From JAIVJG01 sp964236735 (lineage in GTDB: Bacteria > Acidobacteriota > Blastocatellia > Pyrinomonadales > Pyrinomonadaceae), in NCBI GenBank assembly GCA_964236735.1, contig CAXSFM010000033.1, forward strand, positions 1 through 26,699: DNA of 26,699 bases, given 5' to 3'. The notes under the pieces were generated by a model. It saw only the letters and a list, made by a program, of their open reading frames with translations. It made no database searches and was not told the DNA's origin. Of this stretch, positions 8,758-16,169 are shown in pieces; position 1 is the stretch's first letter; each line of letters starts with the position of its first letter. The position numbers and the translations under genes were made by a program.

Positions 8758-10023
8758 ATGTGCGTCCCAAAGCCGGCGGAGCGAGCTCACAGGGTAGGCC
8801 GATTGGGACGCTGGCGTCGTCTAGGGGCGGCACTCCTGGTGCTGGGCACGGTATTGCTGGGCAGCATGGCGCGCGCCGCCGAGCCGGGGGACGCGTTGAC
8901 GATTTCGTTGCTCACCATGGGCCCTGGCGAGCACCCGTTCACCAAATTCGGCCACAGCGCGATTTGGGTGCACGACGCGCAGACGGGCCATGACGAGGTT
9001 TATAACTTCGGCACCTTTGCGTTCGACTCTCCGACACTGCTGCTCGACTCGGTGCAGGGCAAGCTACCCTACTGGCTGTCGGTGCAAAGCTTGCGCGGCA
9101 CCCTGCTCAGCTACGGGCAGGGGCATCGCTCACTCCTGGCCTCGGAGCTCGAGCTCACGCCGGCGGAGCGGAGCGCGCTGTATGCGAACCTCCGGGAGAA
9201 CGAAACGCCGGAGCATCGCTATTACCGCTACGACTATTATCGCGACAATTGCGCGACTCGAGTGCGCGACGCCATCGACAGGGTCGTCGGTGGGCGCGTT
9301 CGCGCGTTGTCGCAGGGGCCGGCGCGCATGAGCTATCGCGCGCACACGCTGCGCTTGGTGGCTGATGACCCAACGCTGTATGCAGGTTTGGATCTCGCCG
9401 TGGGGCGGCAGACGGACGCGCCGATTACCTTTTGGGACGAGGGCTTTTTGCCGGACCGGCTGCGCGATTTGATGCTCAACACGACCGTAGTGCGCGGTGG
9501 CCAAACGCTGCCACTCGTGCGCGGCGAACAGCTGCTTCTCCCGGCTTCCTTGCCCCTACCGCGCAGCGCACCGCCGGAATGGCGGGGCCGTTACTTGCGC
9601 GCGGGGGTAGCGTTTGGCGCGCTGCTGGCGGCTTTGGGCTTGGGCGCGCATTACAACGCGCGGGTGCGGACGGCGCTGGGAGTCACCTTCGTCGGGCTTG
9701 GGGCGACACTGGGAGGGCTTGGCTGCGCGCTCAGTTATTTAACGTTCATTTCGCTGCATTCAGCGGCGGCCGCCAACTACAACGTGTTGCTCGTGCCGCC
9801 CTGGTCACTGCTATTGGTTGGCCTTGCGCCGAGCCTCGTGCGTCGCAGACGGTGGGCGTGGCGGCTGGCGCGCTGGATCACGGCAAGCGCACTGTTCGGC
9901 GTGTGCATCGCGCTCGCAGTGCACGCCGTTCAGCGTGACCCGCAGCAAAATTGGCAGGAGATTGCGTTTGCGCTGCCCTTTTGGCTGGGCGCCGCCGCGG
10001 CAGCGCAGCTTGCCGCGATCTAA
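8758..10023 (+). CDS. DUF4105 (Lnb N-terminal-like) protein with C-terminal membrane segments
   Basis: 421 residues. A signal peptide or anchor at about 18-41 ends ARA-A, so the following domain should be exported. Residues 45-245 match the DUF4105 family: GHSAIWV (His66) and RYDYYRDNCATRVRDAID (Cys165) are its conserved His and Cys motifs, suggesting a papain/NlpC-like fold, though activity is unproven in the family. From 281 on there are about five hydrophobic segments (283-297, 305-330, 343-362, 373-392, 401-420) that would make an integral membrane tail. The ATG at 8758 has a purine-rich GGCGGGGA directly upstream; a start slightly further in would also keep the signal sequence. The family is common in Bacteroidota and Proteobacteria as an uncharacterised envelope protein. 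No operon partner lies downstream. Confidence 0.82.
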   Translation: MCVPKPAERAHRVGRLGRWRRLGAALLVLGTVLLGSMARAAEPGDALTISLLTMGPGEHPFTKFGHSAIWVHDAQTGHDEVYNFGTFAFDSPTLLLDSVQGKLPYWLSVQSLRGTLLSYGQGHRSLLASELELTPAERSALYANLRENETPEHRYYRYDYYRDNCATRVRDAIDRVVGGRVRALSQGPARMSYRAHTLRLVADDPTLYAGLDLAVGRQTDAPITFWDEGFLPDRLRDLMLNTTVVRGGQTLPLVRGEQLLLPASLPLPRSAPPEWRGRYLRAGVAFGALLAALGLGAHYNARVRTALGVTFVGLGATLGGLGCALSYLTFISLHSAAAANYNVLLVPPWSLLLVGLAPSLVRRRRWAWRLARWITASALFGVCIALAVHAVQRDPQQNWQEIAFALPFWLGAAAAAQLAAI

Positions 10024-10221
10024 CGCCTAGTTCACGCGCTAACATCGAGCCGACTGCTTGCCGCGCAATGGGTCGGCAAGTACGCTTCGCGAAGGCTGCG
10101 ATCCGCACGGCCTATGCCGAGCACCACTCATGATCTGCGCAGAAACGAGAGAAGGAACTGATCGAGCACCGCGGCTCCCGAGGGGCGCGCTGCTGGAAGC
10201 GCGGCCGAAAGCGGTCGAAGG

Positions 10222-12675
10222 ATGAGGGCGCCCGCGCATTTCGCCAATGACGGACCGCTCAAGCCGGGGGACCACTTCCTCAAGTTTGAGATTCAGGGGT
10301 TGCTCGGAAAGGGCGGGCACGCTTGGGTCTATCACGGCTACGACGCCTTCCTCGACCGCCACGTCGCCATCAAGGTGATCCCCCGGCCTGCAGAGCCCGG
10401 CCGAGATCTTGCTCGCCGCGCGCAGCTCGAAGCGCGCGTGTTGTGCCGGCTGCAACATCGCAATGTGGTGCACGTGATTGATGCGGGGGCAACCATCGAA
10501 GGCGCCGTCTACATCATCATGGAAGTGCTACACGGGCGCACGCTGCGCGACGTGATCCACGAACTTCGCCCGCTGGGCGTTCGGGAGGTGCTGTGGTTGG
10601 GGGCCGAGATCGCCGAAGGCGTGCAAGCGGCACACGAGCAGCACGCCATCCACCGTGATTTGAAGCCTGAAAACGTCTTTATTGCAAAAGACAATGCAGT
10701 CAAAGTGCTGGATTTTGGGATCGCCAAGTTTCTCGGCTATGGGGCGGCCGTCACGCAAAAAGATCTGCTTCACGGCACGATGCTCTACATGAGCCCGGAG
10801 CACCTCCAAGGCTTTGGGGTCACGGCGCGCAGCGACATCTACGCCCTCGGCACGATCTTGTATGAGGCGTTCGTTGGCGTCCCCCCCTGCATGATGGGCA
10901 CCCGGGAGCCTACCGTACAGGCCATTGCCTGGAGCCAGCTGAACCAAATGCCGCCGCCGCTAGACGAAGTCACCAGCGCCGTGCCCAGCTTCGTTGCGCG
11001 CGTCATCCAACGCATGGTCGCGAAGGAGCCGGCCGACCGCTTCAGCTCCATGGCAGAGGTCGCCTCAGTCCTGCGCGCTCAGGCGCAACGCTTCGAACGA
11101 GAGTGTTCCGGAACGCTCGCCGCGCCGCGCGAGCTGTGGCGTGGCATGGCCGCGAGAGCAGGAGAAAGTCTGGCCTCGCCCCAATCAATCAGGACAGAAA
11201 CCGAGCAAATTTCGGCGAATTTCGGCTTTGCGCAATCGACCTTCAACGGTCAAAGCGGAGACACTGCGCCGCTTGCACCACACCCCCCCGCCCGTCCGAT
11301 CTCGCCAACGCCCCTGCCTCGCAGCCAGAGCGCGCACGTGCAGACAGCCGCGACAGCACTACGACTACCTGCGCCACGCCCAGTGGCCAGTGAGGCAGAG
11401 GTTCTGGCTTCCACGGGCGCCTCGAGTGGGCGTCGCGTCGCGCGGCGAGTGCTGGCGGGGTTGGGGGCACTGGCGATCATCGTCGCCCTTTTAAGTGCGA
11501 GGCGCGTGTTGCGGCGCTCGGCGGAGCCAGCATTGGCGGCCAGCACCCGGCAGCCCATCACGGTCTNNNNNNNNNNCCAGCACCCTCGGGAGCTTCAGAC
11601 CCTGCCGATGCCGCGCTGGCCGCAACTGCACCGCCGGAGCTCTCGCGACCGATCCAAACCCCGGCAGCGGCCGAAGCCGCGGCAACACCGCCGCCTGCGG
11701 CCAGCACAGAGACGGCTGCAACCGCGCGTCACCCGCAGGCCCCCTCGGGTCCCGGGGCGAGTAAGATCGCGCCGAAACCGCAGGTCGCCGCACCGGCAAG
11801 TGGCCTCTGCGAACCTGGCACAGGCAGAGTTGAAGGTCGGACGCTTTCGTGAAGCGGCGGCACACCTCGAGTACGCGCTCGCCAATCTCCCGCCCGAGCA
11901 CGCCGACCAACGCGCGGCAGCCGAAACGAGCCTGAGAGAATGCCGCGCTCACCTGAGCTTGGTGCGCGTCTCGGTCGACGTGCCGGACGCCGCGATTCGT
12001 CTCGACGGGCAAGAGCTTGCACCCGAAACAATATCTGAACAATTGTTGCTCGACCCGGGCTCACACAAGCTCGAGGCATCAAAGAGGGGTTACCTGATCT
12101 CGTCGCGCGACTTTATGGCGACGGCAGGTGAAGAACGAGAGGTCCGCCTCGTGCTCGTCCCCGAACCTCCGCCGAGCACGGTTGGCAAGGCCGACGCCAG
12201 GCGCGTTTCTTCGACCATTCCAAACGCGAAGGCGCCGGAGAGCTCGGCCTACTACAACTCCGCCCGCACGTGGGCTGTCGTCGGTGGCGGCACAGCGACC
12301 GCGATTGCCGCAGGCCTAGGAGTTTTCTTCGAGCTCCGCAACGCCTCGTTGAAAAGCGATTCCGCTGAGCTCCAGACGCAAATCAGCGCCGGAGTGTCGC
12401 CCGCCATTGCCGCAAAGAATACCGAATGCGCGGCGAGCACGCAGAGGCGACCGGCCGCTTGCGACCAGCTACGACAAACCAATGACAAGCGGTCGAGCGC
12501 CGCCGCCTCCGCCAACGTGGCGTGGGTCGCCGCGGGCGTGCTGGGCGTCGCCACCATCACCACCTATCTCGTCTGGCCAAAGGAAAGCCAACCGGGTCAG
12601 AGCAACGGCGCGCGGTTCACCATGACTCCCTGGTTGCTGGGAGCGCGCGGCGGCGCTATGCAGGTGGATTTTTAG
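10222..12675 (+). CDS. Transmembrane Ser/Thr protein kinase with PEGA domain (contains a 10-N gap)
   Basis: An N-terminal Hanks-type kinase domain (about 20-290) has all key parts: glycine loop GKGGHAWV (29-36), VAIK with Lys51, helix-C Glu70, HRDLKPEN (Asp146, Asn151), DFG (164-166) and SPE in the activation segment. A proline-rich juxtamembrane linker and one membrane segment (about 410-426) lead to a Pro/Ala-rich region broken by the N run at 11567-11576. Then come a short helical repeat-like stretch (REAAAHLEYALANLP), a PEGA domain (VRVSVDVPDAAIRLDGQ..., about 11956-12110) and two further hydrophobic segments near 12270-12340 and 12500-12580. This layout is typical of myxobacterial signalling kinases: cytoplasmic catalysis with an envelope-facing sensor. 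After the gap the Ala/Pro linker reads best in the frame starting at 11577, whereas the PEGA part is in the frame of 10222, so a frameshift near 11795-11805 is likely. The start codon has GAAGG immediately before it, which is too close to be a good ribosome site. Confidence 0.88.
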   Translation: MRAPAHFANDGPLKPGDHFLKFEIQGLLGKGGHAWVYHGYDAFLDRHVAIKVIPRPAEPGRDLARRAQLEARVLCRLQHRNVVHVIDAGATIEGAVYIIMEVLHGRTLRDVIHELRPLGVREVLWLGAEIAEGVQAAHEQHAIHRDLKPENVFIAKDNAVKVLDFGIAKFLGYGAAVTQKDLLHGTMLYMSPEHLQGFGVTARSDIYALGTILYEAFVGVPPCMMGTREPTVQAIAWSQLNQMPPPLDEVTSAVPSFVARVIQRMVAKEPADRFSSMAEVASVLRAQAQRFERECSGTLAAPRELWRGMAARAGESLASPQSIRTETEQISANFGFAQSTFNGQSGDTAPLAPHPPARPISPTPLPRSQSAHVQTAATALRLPAPRPVASEAEVLASTGASSGRRVARRVLAGLGALAIIVALLSARRVLRRSAEPALAASTRQPITVXXXXQHPRELQTLPMPRWPQLHRRSSRDRSKPRQRPKPRQHRRLRPAQRRLQPRVTRRPPRVPGRVRSRRNRRSPHRQVASANLAQAELKVGRFREAAAHLEYALANLPPEHADQRAAAETSLRECRAHLSLVRVSVDVPDAAIRLDGQELAPETISEQLLLDPGSHKLEASKRGYLISSRDFMATAGEEREVRLVLVPEPPPSTVGKADARRVSSTIPNAKAPESSAYYNSARTWAVVGGGTATAIAAGLGVFFELRNASLKSDSAELQTQISAGVSPAIAAKNTECAASTQRRPAACDQLRQTNDKRSSAAASANVAWVAAGVLGVATITTYLVWPKESQPGQSNGARFTMTPWLLGARGGAMQVDF
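11567..11576. other. Assembly gap (10 N) inside the kinase gene
   Basis: A run of exactly ten N, a placeholder for unknown length. The frames on either side (codon start at 11566 before, Ala/Pro-rich linker codon start at 11577 after) agree only if the true missing length is 2 modulo 3. Confidence 0.99.
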
Positions 12676-13363
12676 ATCATCGCAAGTCTAGCAATCGATC
12701 AAAGATTGGGTTCTGTGGTCTGCCTCGTCGAGCAAAACACGACCCGTGCTTGGAGAGCTACGCACGCGTCGGACTTGATCAGGTGCAACCTGCGCGACCG
12801 CGCGCGGCGCCCCACGTGCGCGGCGTGACGCCATTCAGAGTTTGAATTCAAACTTCGATGGGCGTGGGCGAACGACCCGCGGCGCGCTCGCTTGCTAGCG
12901 CGCTGGGACGCCGAAGGCTGGGTGCTCTTGGCCACGCTCGGCGATCATCAACATCTAGGCACTCTCGAGCGGGCAACATTCGCTGTAGGCTTCGGAGACC
13001 CAGCGATCGCCGCGACGCCGAGCTCTTCCGCGGTCCATCACCGCGGAGGCGCGCAGGCGGGTTAGGTGGCGCGTGAGCCGCGGATTCGAGTCACGTCGGT
13101 CGGCGGTGCTCAAACGCGCTGGCTGTTGAGCTAGAGCCGCTCCCCTGAGCTAGCAGGTCTCACAGCAGGCGGCGTGATCTGGCGCGCAAAAAACCGCGCA
13201 CCCCCCCGGGACCGATGGCTACGACATGCAGGTCGCTCCGCTATCGACCCGCTCGTAGTTCCGATTTGATCGAGAGTCGGACCGGTGTGACCCAACCGTA
13301 TTGGCGAGCGCCGTTCGCTAGTCGTCAGCCAGTCGGATTCCGGGTAGGGTCCCCTGAGGGCGC
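12676..13363. other. 688-bp intergenic region, no confident gene
   Basis: No reading frame here has a good start, ribosome site or recognisable domain. One frame on the plus strand, about 12826-13065, reads a fairly protein-like stretch (RLLARWDAEGWVLLATLGDH, then FAVGFGDPAIAATP) but begins after a stop with no ATG; it may be a gene remnant. A perfect 16-bp palindrome lies at 12839-12854. The region separates the kinase from the OmpA-like pair and presumably holds the promoter of the latter, which I cannot pinpoint. Confidence 0.4.
12839..12854. promoter_or_regulatory. Perfect 16-bp palindrome AGTTTGAATTCAAACT
   Basis: The sequence equals its own reverse complement over 16 bp and is AT-rich within very GC-rich surroundings. 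It could be an operator for a dimeric regulator, but it lies about 510 bp before the next gene and only one copy is seen, so the role is open. Confidence 0.35.
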
Positions 13364-16168
13364 GTGCTGGGTGACGACGAAATACTAGTCGAGACGACAT
13401 TTCGAACCTTTCTGGTTCGCGTGGACCGTTTTCGACAGATACCATTGACCGACGACGAGCGCGAAGACGGCCTGCGCCTCGCGTTGGAGCTGCGGTTTGG
13501 GCTCGGCTTCGGCGATCCGGACTCGCAGGTCGCCGCTCAGCGACTGGCGCACGCGCTCATCGGCACCGGACCCCTTCGGCTACGCCGCCCGGACACGACG
13601 TTCGAGACGCAACGGTTTTTCGAGCAGCTGCGCGGTTTTCTGAAGGACGAGCTGGAAGCCGGAAGGCTCGTCGTTCTGCAGGAACCCGCGATCGCCAACG
13701 TGCCGGAGCAAGAACTCACCGTGCGCCGCCCGCGGCTGAGCGAGCAATCACCTGCAGAGCTGATTCCGCGCCGTGAAGCGCCGCTCGAAACGTCGTTCGA
13801 GGTGCGGTTCGTCGATGAGATTGGCCAACCCATCCCTAGGCTCCAAGTGCAGATTGCAGCCGGCGAACGCGTCGAACGCGTGACCACCAACGCCGCGGGA
13901 GTCGCCTTCCTCGAAGGGACCACGGCGGGAACCGGCACAGTCAGCGTGCTCGACCTAGCCGCGCTCGAGAACATCCTGGAGCCGCGTTGGGCCAAGCCGC
14001 GCACCGGGAACGCGCCGGGCGGGTTGAACACCACCGAGCAGGTGTTCGACCGCAACACTCTGAGCGCCACAAATATCAAGGGCGGCGTTCCCAACACGAT
14101 TGTGATCAAGCCGCTTCTTGCCAAGGACATCTTCTACGTCGTGCGCGTGGTGGACGAGCTGGGCGTTTCTGTGGACGGCGTCGCTCTACAACTCGAAGTC
14201 GCCGGAACGCCAAGCGCCTTGCGAACCAACGCAGGGCTTGCGCGTCTGGATGGTGTGCAAGGACGAGAAGCGACGCTCACGTTCACCGACGTGGATGCCC
14301 TGCGGGAACTACTCCGGCCGCGCTGGGATCAGTCAGGCCGGGCTAGCTCGCCCTCGTTGGTCGAGCCCGCAACCGACACCACCGTTTTGGCCTTCTCCGA
14401 TGACCTGGGCGCTTTTCCCGTTGCGCCGGTGCAAGTGAAAACGTTCAGCATCCGGCCGAAGGTCGTGCGCGCACGATTGTTCGGGCAGTTCTTCGATACC
14501 GCCAAGGCATTTCTTTTGCCGGGGGCGATGAAGACGCTCCAAGAGCTATCTGAAATCTATTCCGAACATCCGGCGAGCACGGTGCTGATCGTCGGCCACA
14601 CGGACACTCAGGGCAAGCCAGACAGCAACGACCCGTTGTCCCTCGAGCGCGCCAACAACATGGCAGCCTACTTGCGCGACGATGTCGACGCTTGGCTTGC
14701 GTTTTACAACGACGACATCGAGCCCCAAAAGCGCTGGGGCGCTCACGAAGATGCCTTGATGATGTCGGTCCTGCCGGACAGGGACAAGCTGCTCCTTCAC
14801 GGCGATCCAATTCGCGATTATCAGCGGAGTCGCGGCTTGACGGTCGACGGCGACGCTGGCGCCGAAACGCGCCGGTCGTTGATCGGCGAGTACATGGCTG
14901 TGGACGGAACGACGTTACCTGCCGACATTCATGCCGTGACTCACGGTTGTGGCGAAAATTTTCCGCAGGATCCGGAGCCCGACGATACGGCCGACCAGCT
15001 CAATCGAGACGTCGAGCTGTTCTTCTTCGAGGGGAAATTGGGCGTTCAGCCGCCTCCGCCCACCAGCAATTCGGGTCCTAACTCGCCAGAGTATCCCGAG
15101 TGGCGCGAGCGCGCTCGCGAGACCCGCAACTTCCGCGTGATCCCCGGCGTCACCACAGTGTCCGCGGCGCGCATTCCGATGCGCTTCTCGAATCGGAAGA
15201 GCTTTCCAAAGCCCAGCGCGCTGCCAATGCTGAAAGTGCTGGGGCAGGCCCTGGCCGCCGATCCTACGCTGCTTTTGGTCTTGGTCGGGAATGCCGACCC
15301 GACCGGAACCGACGACGGCAATTTCAAGATCTCCCTCGAGCGCGCCAAGGCGACGCGGGCGTGGCTGCTCAGAGACAAAGCGTACTTCCTCGCGCAATTC
15401 GAACTCCAAGACAACAAGCAGAAGTGGGATTGGGAGGAGCTCCAATGGATGTTGTACGCGGCGCGCCCTGCCGGCACGCCGTGCTACGTCGGCATCGCGG
15501 ACGGCTTTCCGGGGGAGCGGACGGCGAACGCCTTGGGAGCTTTCCAGCTCGCCACCGAGGGGCTCCGTGCGACTTATGCCGCTGACCAGGAGACCGTCGA
15601 GAAATTGGTGGACAGTTACCTGGCCACGCTCGACACGCCTGACCTGCCTCCAGATCGCGTGCGCGTCGTGGGTGGCGGAAGCTGGACCACACCCGAGGCC
15701 TATGGCTCGAGCCCAGCACCAGATCTACCGGACTTTTCCCCCGACCTGCGCCGGGTTGAGGCGTTCTTATTCGACCAGGAACCCACTCCGCCAGTCGGTA
15801 GTTTTCCAACCAAGCGCAGCGAACCCACTGTTTACACGCAATGGTGCACGCAAGCGACGACCGAGCTCAGTGCCGTACCGGATCCTGTCGCGCTGCGCGC
15901 CTACGATCCCAATAGCGGCGCGCTCGACCAGCGCGCGGTGCTCGTCGCACGCGTCGACGCAGATACCGGCACGGTAGCGATGGGTAGCCTCACGACGTCA
16001 GCACAGGGCACGTTCGAAGCGCCGTTGTCCAACGGACATTACTTTGCGCAGACCAGCGTGCGTGGCAACGCCGCGATGATCACGTTCCTGATCGATGCGG
16101 ACGAGAGCTGCGGAGCGGCGTTGGCGTTCGAAGACATCAACGGGCTCGAAGCACTCTCCATCGGATAA
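13364..16168 (+). CDS. Large protein with duplicated beta domains and two OmpA-like domains, each split by a peptidoglycan-binding domain
   Basis: 934 residues from a GTG preceded by TGAGGG; an in-frame TGA three codons upstream fixes the longest start. Residues 1-140 are unrecognised. Two homologous carboxypeptidase-regulatory-like beta modules follow: 145-209 (VRFVDEIGQPI ... LENILEPRW) and 258-321 (VRVVDELGVSV ... LRELLRPRW). OmpA-like module 1 (about 365-555) has VGHTDTQG and LSLERANNMAAYL, then a peptidoglycan_binding_1-like insert (DYQRSRGLTVDGDAGAETRR, 485-504), then the OmpA closing strands HGCGENFP and NRDVELFFF. Module 2 (about 600-803) repeats the plan: VGNADPTG, ISLERAKATRAWL, insert GIADGFPGERTANALGAFQ, closing RRVEAFLF. 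OmpA and PG-binding domains bind peptidoglycan, so a cell-wall anchor is inferred. No signal peptide is seen, so export may be non-Sec or the true start may differ. It sits one base before the next gene, implying translational coupling. Confidence 0.8.
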   Translation: MLGDDEILVETTFRTFLVRVDRFRQIPLTDDEREDGLRLALELRFGLGFGDPDSQVAAQRLAHALIGTGPLRLRRPDTTFETQRFFEQLRGFLKDELEAGRLVVLQEPAIANVPEQELTVRRPRLSEQSPAELIPRREAPLETSFEVRFVDEIGQPIPRLQVQIAAGERVERVTTNAAGVAFLEGTTAGTGTVSVLDLAALENILEPRWAKPRTGNAPGGLNTTEQVFDRNTLSATNIKGGVPNTIVIKPLLAKDIFYVVRVVDELGVSVDGVALQLEVAGTPSALRTNAGLARLDGVQGREATLTFTDVDALRELLRPRWDQSGRASSPSLVEPATDTTVLAFSDDLGAFPVAPVQVKTFSIRPKVVRARLFGQFFDTAKAFLLPGAMKTLQELSEIYSEHPASTVLIVGHTDTQGKPDSNDPLSLERANNMAAYLRDDVDAWLAFYNDDIEPQKRWGAHEDALMMSVLPDRDKLLLHGDPIRDYQRSRGLTVDGDAGAETRRSLIGEYMAVDGTTLPADIHAVTHGCGENFPQDPEPDDTADQLNRDVELFFFEGKLGVQPPPPTSNSGPNSPEYPEWRERARETRNFRVIPGVTTVSAARIPMRFSNRKSFPKPSALPMLKVLGQALAADPTLLLVLVGNADPTGTDDGNFKISLERAKATRAWLLRDKAYFLAQFELQDNKQKWDWEELQWMLYAARPAGTPCYVGIADGFPGERTANALGAFQLATEGLRATYAADQETVEKLVDSYLATLDTPDLPPDRVRVVGGGSWTTPEAYGSSPAPDLPDFSPDLRRVEAFLFDQEPTPPVGSFPTKRSEPTVYTQWCTQATTELSAVPDPVALRAYDPNSGALDQRAVLVARVDADTGTVAMGSLTTSAQGTFEAPLSNGHYFAQTSVRGNAAMITFLIDADESCGAALAFEDINGLEALSIG

Positions 16169-16169
16169 A

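Noticed and set aside
5809..8797. Long plus-strand open frames opposite the FG-GAP lipoprotein gene
   Set aside because: They are antisense shadows from high third-position GC; the minus-strand frame has the lipobox and calcium-loop repeats.
16095..16169. Earlier start for the 1039-residue protein, inside the upstream gene
   Set aside because: The extension is an Arg-rich shadow of the upstream coding frame; the ATG one base after the upstream stop is the natural coupled start.
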